This document shows, one piece after another, positions 1 to 8,234 of a stretch of 64,000 bases of DNA. Made by a program: the position numbers and the translations under genes. Position 1 is the stretch's first letter, and each line of letters opens with the position of its first letter. A model generated the notes under the pieces. It had not been told where the DNA came from. It searched no databases and saw only the letters and a program-made list of their open reading frames with translations. This DNA is from Bacteroidaceae bacterium (GTDB taxonomy: Bacteria; Bacteroidota; Bacteroidia; Bacteroidales; Bacteroidaceae). The DNA is taken from NCBI GenBank assembly GCA_017522785.1, contig JAFWYF010000007.1:62001-126000 (forward strand). Reading direction: 5' to 3'.

Positions 1-873
1 TAGTTTCTGCGCCGATAATGTCTCGGGAACGATAGGCATTTTGCATATCTTCTTTTGCCATTTGTCGCCACTGCGGAACAACTCCGAAGAGTGAATGTAG
101 CCTATAATGTTATCTATGTTCTCTTTGTATACAATAATTTTAGAGTGTCCCGACTCTATGAACATCGATTTTAGTTCCTCTATAGATGTATTTACCTCTA
201 CAGCATCAATTTCGGTACGTGGTATGTAACAGTCGCGTACTCTGATATCGGAGAAATCGAGCGCATTCTGGAAAATACGAACATCGTTGTCTATGGCCTC
301 TTCTTCTTCGCGAGCATTCTCTATACTGCTCTGTATCAAATTGTTTAGTTCATTCTTGCTGAATGTGGTGTCTCGTGCTTCCTTACCTATTTTTATATTG
401 AAGATTCGTAAAACAAGGCATGACAGCCATGTTGTGAAACGTGCCAATGGATATAGCAGAATGTATATCGGATACATTAGAACTCCAAAACGTTTTACTG
501 CTCCGTTGGGGTTTATTCTGAAAATTGCTTTTGGAATAAATTCTCCGGTGAAGATTATAATGATGGTAGATATTACTGTCTCCAGAATAAGGTGTATCGA
601 TGCACTATCTGTTATGTTCTCCAATGGCGTTGCAAGTATTTTCGCCATTAGCATACCATAAATTACCAAAACAATGTTGTTTCCAACTAAAATGCTCGAT
701 ACAAAGTTGTTGCTGTTGGAGTAGTATCTGTTTATCACATACGATGTGATAGTTCTGCCATTAAGGTCTATACCCATGAGCAACTTGTTAGATGCAATAA
801 AGGCAATCTCCATGCCCGAAAATAGTGCAGAAAAGAGTATTACTATTATTAAAAATATTATTGTTGTTGTCAT
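1..873 (-). CDS. CorC/HlyC-type (GldE-like) CBS-domain membrane protein, 3' end missing
   Basis: Open on the minus strand from an ATG at 873 to the window edge, giving 291 codons without a stop. The N-terminus is four hydrophobic segments (starting MTTTIIFLIIVILF), which fits a DUF21/CNNM transmembrane domain. A charged linker follows with an acidic EEEEA run, then a segment with the feel of paired CBS domains (RDCYIPRTEIDAVEV, later HSKIIVYKENIDNIIGYIH). Family members are linked to divalent cation export or, in gliding Bacteroidota, to GldE. The start lies 5 bases after the lptC stop, so it is probably the distal gene of the coaX-lptC operon. The C-terminal transporter-associated domain would be outside the window. 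Family assignment is confident; the transported ion is not known. Confidence 0.85.
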   Translation of the reverse strand, partial: MTTTIIFLIIVILFSALFSGMEIAFIASNKLLMGIDLNGRTITSYVINRYYSNSNNFVSSILVGNNIVLVIYGMLMAKILATPLENITDSASIHLILETVISTIIIIFTGEFIPKAIFRINPNGAVKRFGVLMYPIYILLYPLARFTTWLSCLVLRIFNIKIGKEARDTTFSKNELNNLIQSSIENAREEEEAIDNDVRIFQNALDFSDIRVRDCYIPRTEIDAVEVNTSIEELKSMFIESGHSKIIVYKENIDNIIGYIHSSELFRSGDKWQKKICKMPIVPETLSAQKL

Positions 874-878
874 TGTTA

Positions 879-1463
879 TTATTCCTCTATAGGAAATATA
901 CCTTCGGTATTAAGTATTTGCCATTTTGTAAGGTTCTGGTTTGAATTAAAACCGCGACCTTCTGTAATTTGCTCTTGTTGTTCAATTTTAATGTAACTAT
1001 CGGAGTAGATATATCCACTATCTTGGTCCCAATAGAGCATGTCGGTGTAAAACTTTTCTCCTTTCTGGTTTTCAATGTGCACATTGCCAATGAGTTGCCA
1101 TAGTTCCGCCTTTGAAAAGAAATATGCTGTGTCGCACGATAAGTTGGCTTCGACTTGCATATTGTTATCATATTTTTCAAGATATACACCTTTCTCAAAT
1201 GCCCAATAGGGTGGGTTGCGCTTTTCGAACATGAGCCATTCTTCGGCTTCTATCTTGTAGCTTATTCTGCCGGAATCACTAATGAGGGTTGTTACACCAT
1301 AGGTGCTTATAAGTGATATCGAGTCTGGCGATTCCAGTGGCGCAGTAATATGTTTTTTACTGTCGTTACAGGAAAAAAGAAAAAATAGTACAACAATTGC
1401 CAAACCGGCAATTGTTGTACTTGTATTGTTGATTGTTTTTTTATCTGATTGTGGTTGTCTCAT
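879..1463 (-). CDS. lptC: LPS export ABC transporter periplasmic protein LptC
   Basis: 194 residues. A hydrophobic segment at about residues 17-32 ends in LFSC, so the protein is either anchored by one membrane helix or lipidated at Cys32. The rest is a beta-rich LptC/YrbK-type domain, with phrases such as SDSGRISYKIEAEEW, GVYLEKY and IGNVHIENQKGEKFYTD that are typical of the OstA/LptC jellyroll. LptC receives lipopolysaccharide from LptBFG and hands it to LptA. The gene overlaps the end of the upstream TPR gene by 23 bases, and the CorC-like gene starts 5 bases after its stop, so it sits inside an envelope operon. Confidence 0.85.
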   Translation of the reverse strand: MRQPQSDKKTINNTSTTIAGLAIVVLFFLFSCNDSKKHITAPLESPDSISLISTYGVTTLISDSGRISYKIEAEEWLMFEKRNPPYWAFEKGVYLEKYDNNMQVEANLSCDTAYFFSKAELWQLIGNVHIENQKGEKFYTDMLYWDQDSGYIYSDSYIKIEQQEQITEGRGFNSNQNLTKWQILNTEGIFPIEE

Positions 1464-2868
1464 TTATCCAGCCGCCAATGGTTATTTTTGTTCCATTTGT
1501 AAGGCCTCTCATAAAGAGGTCTTCTTTAGAAGGTGTACATGCAGAGTATGATGCTATAAGTTTGTTCGCCTCTTTCTGTACTGTTGGGTCTATTGCTTTA
1601 GCACGTTGCAACTTGTCGATTGCAGCAAAATATACGCAACCATTCTTTACGTTGTCGTCGCTCCAGTTGGGAACTGCTGCATAGCATTGTGCAATAAGGA
1701 TGTAAGGATCACCAAACTTAGAGTTTAATGAAATTGCACGTTGAGCGTATGTGCGAGCCTTTGCATACTGTTTCTGACTAAAGTATACTTGCCCAACCTT
1801 GTAGCATAATTCAGCTTTGTTAGTTACACTGGCTTCAAGTTCAATTGCTTGGTCAAAAAGTTCGAGTGCTTTTTCAATGTCGCCTCTTTTGAAGTAACGG
1901 AAACCGCAACCCATCGCAGCTTTTGCTGTAGGCTCAATTGCCAAAGCGTATTCCGATGCTGTGAGGTATGCATCTTGGTCTGTACACTTCAACATGCTCA
2001 TGACAGCAATAACCTTGTTCAAATAATCGATATCATCTTTGTGTGCTTCGATGTTGTTTGCGTAAATATTATTCAAATCCTCGCAAGATGCAGCACCACT
2101 GTTGATGAAATATGCATCGATGTTGCTACGAGAAATACGTGCTTGGTCAATTTGCTTTCCAACTTGCTGTGCTTTAATGCTGTCGTTGGGGTCTTGCAAC
2201 TCCTGATATTTCTTGTTGTAACTCTCAATATTAGCATTGTATTTGTCGAGAACCTCTACAATGTAAACCGATGCGTCAAGGTAGTCCTGAATAATCTGCT
2301 CGCCATGCTGTTGTGGATTTTTCTTGTACTGCATTGCCGAATATTTCATGAACTGCTGAGTTACATAGTACTCCGACATACCTTTCTCCAATGATACCGA
2401 TTTTGAGAGCATGTTATATGCTGAATCTGCGTCGGCATTAGGTACGTACTTAATGTAGTCCATAACCTTTTTACCCAAGATGTTTCCCAAAGACAGCTTG
2501 CTCTTTGTCAATCCTTGCAACTTGTCAAGGTACTTCATTTGTTGGTCATAAACGCTCATAAGTTCGTTTATATACTCGCTCTTTTTCTGCTCATCTGTTG
2601 CTTTTGCAATGAGGTTCTTTAAAAGAGTAGGACCATGATAGTAGAGGTTTACACTTGCTAAAGGATAGTTGGTAAATACCTCTTTCCAATAGGGATAAGC
2701 AATATCGTATGATTTGTTTTTGAGGTTTACAGTGTAGTTACTGATGTTATTAATACAGTTAATGCTGTCTTCTTCTGTCAAACCATAGCGTTTGTCGTTT
2801 ACGATACCATGTTGAGCAAATGCGCACAACGATACGAATGCAAATAGTGTTAAAATACTTCTTTTCAT
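1441..2868 (-). CDS. Secreted tetratricopeptide-repeat protein
   Basis: 475 residues with a signal peptide (MKRSILTLFAFVSLCAFAQ, cleavage near residue 19). The N-terminal half is helical, with charged stretches about tyrosine-rich partners. The C-terminal half carries recognisable TPR units: one at about 305-340 (AKAAMGCGFRYFKRGDIEKA), then VTNKAELCYKVGQVYFSQKQ, then KARTYAQRAISLNSKFGDPY. TPR proteins are periplasmic or outer-membrane scaffolds; no enzymatic motif is visible. It lies between an outer-membrane protein gene (19 bases upstream) and lptC (23-base overlap), so a role in envelope assembly is likely but is inference. Confidence 0.8.
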   Translation of the reverse strand: MKRSILTLFAFVSLCAFAQHGIVNDKRYGLTEEDSINCINNISNYTVNLKNKSYDIAYPYWKEVFTNYPLASVNLYYHGPTLLKNLIAKATDEQKKSEYINELMSVYDQQMKYLDKLQGLTKSKLSLGNILGKKVMDYIKYVPNADADSAYNMLSKSVSLEKGMSEYYVTQQFMKYSAMQYKKNPQQHGEQIIQDYLDASVYIVEVLDKYNANIESYNKKYQELQDPNDSIKAQQVGKQIDQARISRSNIDAYFINSGAASCEDLNNIYANNIEAHKDDIDYLNKVIAVMSMLKCTDQDAYLTASEYALAIEPTAKAAMGCGFRYFKRGDIEKALELFDQAIELEASVTNKAELCYKVGQVYFSQKQYAKARTYAQRAISLNSKFGDPYILIAQCYAAVPNWSDDNVKNGCVYFAAIDKLQRAKAIDPTVQKEANKLIASYSACTPSKEDLFMRGLTNGTKITIGGWINETTTIR

Positions 2869-2887
2869 GATATTAGATTATTTTGTT

Positions 2888-4156
2888 TTATTTTACCTTT
2901 ATCTTGTTGAACCAATTTTCGTTAAATGTTATTCCTATGTTTATTCTTAAGTAGTTTTCTTCAATCATACCTGCACTTTTGGGCTCCATGTGTATATACT
3001 GTCCCGAAATGTGTACCATTGAACGTGTGTTGTAATTGTTTCTAATAGGAATGGAGAAACCTAAACTTGCTCCGTACTCTTCACAACCACTTTTGCCATT
3101 TACATTTGTGTATGGTTGAGCGTAGTAGAGTCCTGCACGATAGTTCATCATCTTCAATATGTTGCGTGAAATCTTGTTTGGAGAGTATTCGGCTCCAACA
3201 GAAATCTTGCTGCGGTTTTCTCCTTTGTTGTCTCCAAAGAAGTCGGAAGAACCCCAACCTTGGAATGTGTAGTCGGCGCCAAATCGCCAGTGAGTTCCAT
3301 AATTATATATAACTCCAAAACCAATAGTGTGTGGAATCTTAAATCCGTCTTTTATTTTTATAGTATCACTGCTTTCTGTCTCTATTGTTCCATTAGTCAG
3401 TGTATGTCCTATTATCTGCGCATCTGCATTCAGGTTGTGTCCCAGAGAGTATACAGCTCCTATCGTCATAGAGTGCTTGTCATTAAATCTAGGACTGTAT
3501 TGAATACCAAAGTCGAGCTTGTAATTCGAAACATCGATTTTGTAGTAACGTGCTCTGCTACGTGCATTGGCATCATTGCTTATTGTACTGCTTATTGTAT
3601 GAGAAATATCTCCGTATAAATACGATGCTGTTATACCTAATGAGAAATCTTTTATTGGACTCCAGCCAATTGCAACATAGGGTTGGTACAACCCTCCTGT
3701 TCCATTGTAGTTGTTAATGCTGTTGCTGTTGTCGTCTACTTTACTTGTGTTGCTGAATGAGTATCCAACATTGGAGTAGGGCATGAAACCTAAACTCAAA
3801 CCTAATCCTTTACGAATACGGAACTCCATTGCCAAGTAATCGAAACTTGCATTATGTGCATTTATCTTTTTCCCGTTCTCTTTGAAATTTACGTTCTGCA
3901 ATGAGAAACCGGCTTCAAAAAGCATGGTCAAAGAGTCTATCTCGGAGATTGATGCCGGGTTCAAAAGATTAATATAACCATTGCTGCGCAGAGCATAGCC
4001 TAGTCCACCCATCTGACGGTTAATCCCTAGGTTTTGGTCCGATAAAATACCTAAACCGTAACGTGAGTAGGGCGAATTGATACCATTATCGGCAAATGCG
4101 CCGATGACGATAACAAAGAATGTGAGAATTGTGAGTAGTCTCTTGCTATATGCCAT
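2888..4156 (-). CDS. Outer-membrane beta-barrel protein, function unknown
   Basis: 422 residues with signal peptide MAYSKRLLTILTFFVIVIGAFA. The mature part is rich in alternating Gly/Tyr/Ser strands, and the N-terminus (NSPYSRYGLGILSDQ, later RQMGGLGYALR and NPASI) is a hallmark of a conserved Bacteroidota family of predicted outer-membrane proteins related in layout to FadL-type barrels. It ends in amphipathic strands (YLRINIGITFNENWF). The start overlaps the end of coaX by 11 bases, so translation is probably coupled. Substrate is unknown. Co-transcription with lptC and the TPR gene suggests an envelope role. Confidence 0.8.
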   Translation of the reverse strand: MAYSKRLLTILTFFVIVIGAFADNGINSPYSRYGLGILSDQNLGINRQMGGLGYALRSNGYINLLNPASISEIDSLTMLFEAGFSLQNVNFKENGKKINAHNASFDYLAMEFRIRKGLGLSLGFMPYSNVGYSFSNTSKVDDNSNSINNYNGTGGLYQPYVAIGWSPIKDFSLGITASYLYGDISHTISSTISNDANARSRARYYKIDVSNYKLDFGIQYSPRFNDKHSMTIGAVYSLGHNLNADAQIIGHTLTNGTIETESSDTIKIKDGFKIPHTIGFGVIYNYGTHWRFGADYTFQGWGSSDFFGDNKGENRSKISVGAEYSPNKISRNILKMMNYRAGLYYAQPYTNVNGKSGCEEYGASLGFSIPIRNNYNTRSMVHISGQYIHMEPKSAGMIEENYLRINIGITFNENWFNKIKVK

Positions 4157-4871
4157 GTTCTGTTAAAATTCTATTAAGTCCTTTTGCAACAAGTAATTTA
4201 TCGGCAAAGATGCGATTTTTTATGTTATTAATCAATGTTTTTTCGTCTCCTCCCGTTAAAAAAACCAAAAGATTGGGATATTTTCCACGCATTTCGTTAA
4301 TGTAACCATCTATCTCGTGGCAAATACCTTGTATAACCCCACTACGTATTGCAGTTTCTGTGTTATAACCAAGTGATGGGGCGTCTCCCTCTTTTTTTAT
4401 TAACGGCAGTTTGTCTGTATAATTATGCAATGCAGTGAGTCGCATTTTTACCCCGGGAGAAATGTTCCCGCCAAGGAAACAACCTTCTGCATTTATAAAA
4501 TCTATGGTAATTGCACTTCCTGCGTCAATCACCAAAATATCGTGGCCGGGTGCTTCGCTTTGTGCACCTATAACCGCGGCCAAACGATCGCTTCCCAATG
4601 TCTCGGGTGTACGATAGTTTATGCTTATAGGCATTTTTGTGCCACTTGAGAACCAAATAACACTGTTGCAAATACTTTCTATTTGGCTTTTATCCTCATT
4701 GGAAAGTTCTACAACCGATGAAACAATTACTCCTTCTATTTCAAATTGTTTTGCATATTCATCAATGAAATTGAGAGAACAGCCTTCTCGTCTTCCTTTG
4801 AGAATAAGGTCTTTACCTTGAAAAAAGAAGAATTTTGTACTATTGTTTCCTATGTCAATTACAAGGTTCAA
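4146..4871 (-). CDS. coaX: Type III pantothenate kinase
   Basis: 241 residues, the usual length for CoaX, which phosphorylates pantothenate as the first step of coenzyme A synthesis in the cytoplasm. The ASKHA-fold signatures are in order: phosphate-binding VIDIGNNSTKF at 4-14, GSDR at 93-96, DAGSA at 116-120 (catalytic-type Asp116) and GGNISPG at 134-140. It is the first gene of the minus-strand operon. A -7-type box (TATCTTTG, 4895-4902) lies 23 bases upstream, and the divergent lnb promoter shares the same 217-base gap. Confidence 0.95.
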   Translation of the reverse strand: MNLVIDIGNNSTKFFFFQGKDLILKGRREGCSLNFIDEYAKQFEIEGVIVSSVVELSNEDKSQIESICNSVIWFSSGTKMPISINYRTPETLGSDRLAAVIGAQSEAPGHDILVIDAGSAITIDFINAEGCFLGGNISPGVKMRLTALHNYTDKLPLIKKEGDAPSLGYNTETAIRSGVIQGICHEIDGYINEMRGKYPNLLVFLTGGDEKTLINNIKNRIFADKLLVAKGLNRILTEHGI

Positions 4872-4894
4872 AGTTGTGCTCTGTAAAATTTTCG

Positions 4895-4902
4895 CAAAGA
4901 TA
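4895..4902 (-). promoter_or_regulatory. Putative -7 box for the coaX operon
   Basis: On the minus strand this reads TATCTTTG, matching the Bacteroidota TAnnTTTG element. I do not find a clear TTTG at the -33 position. Confidence 0.5.
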
Positions 4903-4994
4903 GCGTATTTTTCTCATAAATAGATGATAAAATGGTGCTTTTATTACTCTAATATTTATTTTATAATTCCATTTACTCAATGTGTTAAATATTA

Positions 4995-5026
4995 TTTGCC
5001 TTGTTGTGGCTATTTGACTATCTTTG
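4995..5026 (+). promoter_or_regulatory. Bacteroidota-type promoter of lnb
   Basis: TTTG at 4995-4998, a 20-base spacer, then TATCTTTG at 5019-5026. The promoter lies downstream of an in-frame ATG at 4924, which argues that translation really starts at 5089. Confidence 0.65.
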
Positions 5027-5088
5027 CAAATTCTATATATAATATCCTTTGCTTTGAAGATATAATAAATCGCAATAATATAATAATC

Positions 5089-6285
5089 ATGAAAAGGCTG
5101 CTATTGCCTATTTTTATTTGTTTGTCGCTCTTCTCTGCAACAGCCTCTAATAGGCTAGAAGTGAGTGTATTAACCTGCTCGCCGGGGGAGCAGGTCTATG
5201 AATTGTTTGGACATACAGCACTGAGAGTCTCAAATAAGCAGACAGGAATGGATGTGGTGTTTAACTATGGTTTGTTCAGCTTCGATGAGCCAAATTTTAT
5301 TTGGCGATTTGTATTGGGCGAAACAGACTATTTGCTTGGAGCCACAGCCTATCAATATTTTATCTCGGAATATGCCATGAGAGGCTCAGGAGTAACTGAG
5401 CAGGTGCTTAATATGGATTCTTTGCAGGCTCAACAACTGTTTGATAATTTGAGAATTAACAGCCTTCTCGAAAATCGTAAGTATCGATATAACTTTTTAT
5501 TTAATAATTGCACAACTAAAGCAAGAGATAAAATCTTTGATGTATTTTGTACAGATAGCAATGGAGATACATCCCGAAACATTGTCTATCCCGTAGCATC
5601 GGTTGGCGATACTTTGAGTTTCAGGGATATTATTCACAGTTTTACAATAGGCTATCCATGGTATCGTTTTGGAATGGATTTGCTTCTTGGTGCTCCTGCC
5701 GATGAAATAGCTCAACGAGATGGCGCTCAATTTGCTCCAATAATATTTAAAGAGGAATTGTCCGGTGCCATGGTAGAAAGCCCTTTGAATAGCAATGTAC
5801 CGCTGGTAAAAGAGCAACATGAATTGCTTGTTCCCGAACAGAAAACGATAGAAATCAATAATCTTACTCCTTTTAATGTATCACTTCTATTACTGCTTTT
5901 TACATTAATAGTTATGCTGTGCGAAAAAAGGTCGAAGAAAAGTTATTGGTTGTGGGATTTGTTGCTTTTTGGAGTTCAAGGTGTGGCAGGCTCCATCCTC
6001 ACATTTATGGTTCTCTTTTCGCAACATCCGGCTGTTGATGTCAATTGGTTGCTTATATGGCTTAATCCTTTGCCAATCTTTTTGGTCATTATATATATTT
6101 ATAGACTAAAGAAGGGAGTGAGCAAAAATGTTCTGTGGGTTGAGGTTACTATGATAATACTCTTCCTGCTCCTATCTCCGTTTTTGCCACAATATTTCCC
6201 TGCGCCATTGTATCCTTGTGCAATAGCCTTGTTAGCTCGTTCATTGTTTAATATCTATAAAGAAAAAATATGCGCTTTAAGTTAA
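5089..6285 (+). CDS. lnb: Lnb-type apolipoprotein N-acyltransferase (formerly DUF4105)
   Basis: 398 residues from the ATG at 5089. The open frame extends upstream to 4924, but a promoter lies inside that stretch and the signal peptide MKRLLLPIFICLSLFSATA begins at 5089. The N-terminal periplasmic domain has FGHTALRV (His42) and NNCTTKARD (Cys141), a His/Cys pair expected for a papain/NlpC-like acyl-transfer site. The C-terminal part, from about residue 265, has four or five membrane helices. Lnb adds the third acyl chain to outer-membrane lipoproteins in Bacteroides, replacing the Lnt seen in proteobacteria. The next gene overlaps its end by 16 bases. The family assignment is established knowledge; the catalytic roles are by analogy. 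Confidence 0.85.
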   Translation: MKRLLLPIFICLSLFSATASNRLEVSVLTCSPGEQVYELFGHTALRVSNKQTGMDVVFNYGLFSFDEPNFIWRFVLGETDYLLGATAYQYFISEYAMRGSGVTEQVLNMDSLQAQQLFDNLRINSLLENRKYRYNFLFNNCTTKARDKIFDVFCTDSNGDTSRNIVYPVASVGDTLSFRDIIHSFTIGYPWYRFGMDLLLGAPADEIAQRDGAQFAPIIFKEELSGAMVESPLNSNVPLVKEQHELLVPEQKTIEINNLTPFNVSLLLLLFTLIVMLCEKRSKKSYWLWDLLLFGVQGVAGSILTFMVLFSQHPAVDVNWLLIWLNPLPIFLVIIYIYRLKKGVSKNVLWVEVTMIILFLLLSPFLPQYFPAPLYPCAIALLARSLFNIYKEKICALS

Positions 6286-7817
6286 TTTCTCTCATGTTGT
6301 TATTTTGTTTGTCTTTGGTGGCTAAAGAGAACAGTGAAGAGCAAAAAATAAAATTGGTTCTTTCTATTAATGTAGACCAGTTACGAACCGACTTTCTTTA
6401 TGAATTCGAAGATCTCTACTCCGATAATGGTTTTAAACGTCTGTTGTCGGGTGGACGTCTCTATTCGAATGCCTATTACGCTTTTGAACACATCGATAGG
6501 GCATCGGCTACTGCTACTCTAATGACAGGAACAAACCCCTATGTAAATGGTATTGTCAGCGGAACTTGGCTCGACCGTACATCGTTGCGTCTAATAGGGT
6601 GCACCGATGATAGCAAGCAGAAAGGGCTATACACTAATGATGCAGTCTCTCCAATAAAATTAAAAGCAATTACATTAACCGATGAATTGAAAATTGCAAC
6701 TCGTGGCAAAGCGCAGGTCTGTGCTATCGCTCCCGATTGTGATGTTGCAGTAATGGCCGGTGGACACACCCCCGATGTCGTGCTATGGAAAAACGACGAC
6801 ACCGGTTATTGGTGCAGTTCGTCCTATTATGGTGCTTTCCCCTCTTGGGCTGCCAATATGAACAAAAAGTTAGTAGGGCGCAGTAGTGAGTGGAAACCAT
6901 TCTTTCCCACTGAAATCTATGAGAATTATGGAGACGATGCTCCCAAAGCATTTAACTATTCATTCAATGGCAAGAACGATATTCGTCTTTACAAAACCAG
7001 CGCTTGTATAAACGAGGAGGTAAACGAAATGGCTGTTGCTTGTTTGCGCAGTGGTGATATGGGGCTCGATAACATAACCGATTTCCTATCTATTACCTAT
7101 TATGCCGGCAATTACGACATGCAACCAATGGAGAATCGTCCAATTGAGGTGCAGGATATGTATACACGTCTCGATGGCTGTATTGCAAAACTGCTCGAGG
7201 AGATAGACCGTAGAATAGGCTTGCAAAATGTGCTAATAACTTTGACATCAACAGGCTATGTTGTGGAGGGTGATGATGACAACAATCTCTATCGTTTGCC
7301 GTCGGGCTATGTACATATTGACCGTGTTGCGGCTTTGTTGAATGTCTATCTGAGTGCTGTGTTTGGAAAAGCGCAATATGTAGATGGCTATCACAATGAG
7401 CAACTATACATGAATCGTCGCCTGATAGAGACAATGAATCTCGATAAACTCGATGTTATTTCTCATGCTGTAGAGTTTCTAAAGTCTATGGAGGGCATTG
7501 AAGATGTGTTTACAATATACCGTTTAGGTGGTTTGCTTAGTCCCGAGTTACAGTATGTCAAGAATGGATATAATGCGAACTGTTCGGGTGATATATGGCT
7601 GCGTCTTATGCCGGGGTGGAAAATGGCAAAAGATGCCGCATCTGCATCTAATTTGGTACGTCGTAGTTCGGTATTCTTCCCTATGGTAGTTTGGGGTGGC
7701 GGAGTAGAGTCTGAAGTTATAGAGGATATGACTCCGGCAAATCTTCTTGTATCCGATTTGGCACGCATATTGCGCATACGTCGTCCGAATGATAATTGCC
7801 TTAGAATGTTCAAATAA
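6270..7817 (+). CDS. Alkaline-phosphatase-superfamily protein, probable pseudoenzyme
   Basis: 515 residues with a short signal peptide (MRFKLISLMLLFCLSLVA). The N-terminus matches PafA/nucleotide-pyrophosphatase proteins: VDQLRTDF (Asp36), FKRLLSGG, then RASATATLMTGT, where Thr83 takes the nucleophile position. Downstream the usual metal-binding motifs appear to be gone. By eye, the Asp-x3-His site reads YYAGNYDMQ, the TADHG site reads TLTSTGYVVEG, and the late His-containing motif is replaced around GWKMAKDAA. It overlaps lnb by 16 bases, so the two are co-expressed, and a regulatory or scaffolding role in lipoprotein handling is possible. Fold is confident; loss of activity is inference from my alignment. 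Confidence 0.75.
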   Translation: MRFKLISLMLLFCLSLVAKENSEEQKIKLVLSINVDQLRTDFLYEFEDLYSDNGFKRLLSGGRLYSNAYYAFEHIDRASATATLMTGTNPYVNGIVSGTWLDRTSLRLIGCTDDSKQKGLYTNDAVSPIKLKAITLTDELKIATRGKAQVCAIAPDCDVAVMAGGHTPDVVLWKNDDTGYWCSSSYYGAFPSWAANMNKKLVGRSSEWKPFFPTEIYENYGDDAPKAFNYSFNGKNDIRLYKTSACINEEVNEMAVACLRSGDMGLDNITDFLSITYYAGNYDMQPMENRPIEVQDMYTRLDGCIAKLLEEIDRRIGLQNVLITLTSTGYVVEGDDDNNLYRLPSGYVHIDRVAALLNVYLSAVFGKAQYVDGYHNEQLYMNRRLIETMNLDKLDVISHAVEFLKSMEGIEDVFTIYRLGGLLSPELQYVKNGYNANCSGDIWLRLMPGWKMAKDAASASNLVRRSSVFFPMVVWGGGVESEVIEDMTPANLLVSDLARILRIRRPNDNCLRMFK

Positions 7818-7824
7818 TAGCATT

Positions 7825-7874
7825 TTATAATACTAAAATAGCCGAGAAATTTCTCGGCTATTTTAGTATTATAA
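7825..7874. terminator. Perfect 50-bp palindrome between convergent genes
   Basis: A loopless perfect inverted repeat centred between 7849 and 7850, with GC-rich core GCCGAGAAATTTCTCGGC and AT-rich flanks. It lies 7 bases after one stop and 9 before the opposite stop, fitting a bidirectional intrinsic terminator. Confidence 0.8.
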
Positions 7875-7883
7875 TGTCTCTTT

Positions 7884-8177
7884 TTAATAAGACTTTTCAA
7901 TATCCCAAACAAAGGCACGTAAACCAAGTTGTGGGGTCGCTTCATCTATTCTTTTAATCTCTTTCAATATATTATCAACTTTCTGGTCATCTACAATAGT
8001 GATAATTGAACCACACATCGAGGGCCATGCATGTGAACCGTAGTGGGGGTCTCCTGTTTTGCTTCCACGTCCTTGCATTTGGTCAAAGAAAGAAAAACCT
8101 CGACAGTTGTTATGCTCTAACATTGTGATTATCTCCTCTTTGTGTGATATGTCGAATGTAATGAATATACTTTTCAT
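7884..8177 (-). CDS. PG0541-family PII-like protein associated with an RND pump
   Basis: 97 residues, cytoplasmic, ferredoxin-like in size and pattern (MKSIFITFDISHKEEI, then GSHAWPSMCGSIITIVD). It matches the PG0541 family of short transporter-associated proteins found next to RND pumps in Bacteroidota, which resemble PII signalling proteins. It is the last gene of the pump operon, 57 bases after the pump stop, with an inverted repeat (8195-8228) between them. A role as a ligand-sensing regulator of the pump is inferred from context only. Confidence 0.8.
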   Translation of the reverse strand: MKSIFITFDISHKEEIITMLEHNNCRGFSFFDQMQGRGSKTGDPHYGSHAWPSMCGSIITIVDDQKVDNILKEIKRIDEATPQLGLRAFVWDIEKSY

Positions 8178-8194
8178 GTTTTTCTGTTTTATAC

Positions 8195-8228
8195 TTTGTA
8201 TATAGGCCGATAAAGGCCTATATACAAA
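8195..8228 (-). terminator. Inverted repeat between RND pump and PII-like gene
   Basis: Two perfect 14-base arms (TTTGTATATAGGCC and its complement) around a 6-base loop. There is no good U-run on the minus strand, so it may attenuate expression or stabilise the mRNA rather than fully terminate. Confidence 0.5.
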
Positions 8229-8234
8229 AGTGAT

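Noticed and set aside
1303-1684. Plus-strand open frames over the lptC/TPR overlap
   Set aside because: They are antisense shadows of two well-supported minus-strand genes.
4924-5088. Upstream extension of the lnb reading frame
   Set aside because: A consensus promoter lies inside it (4995-5026), and a proper signal peptide begins at 5089.
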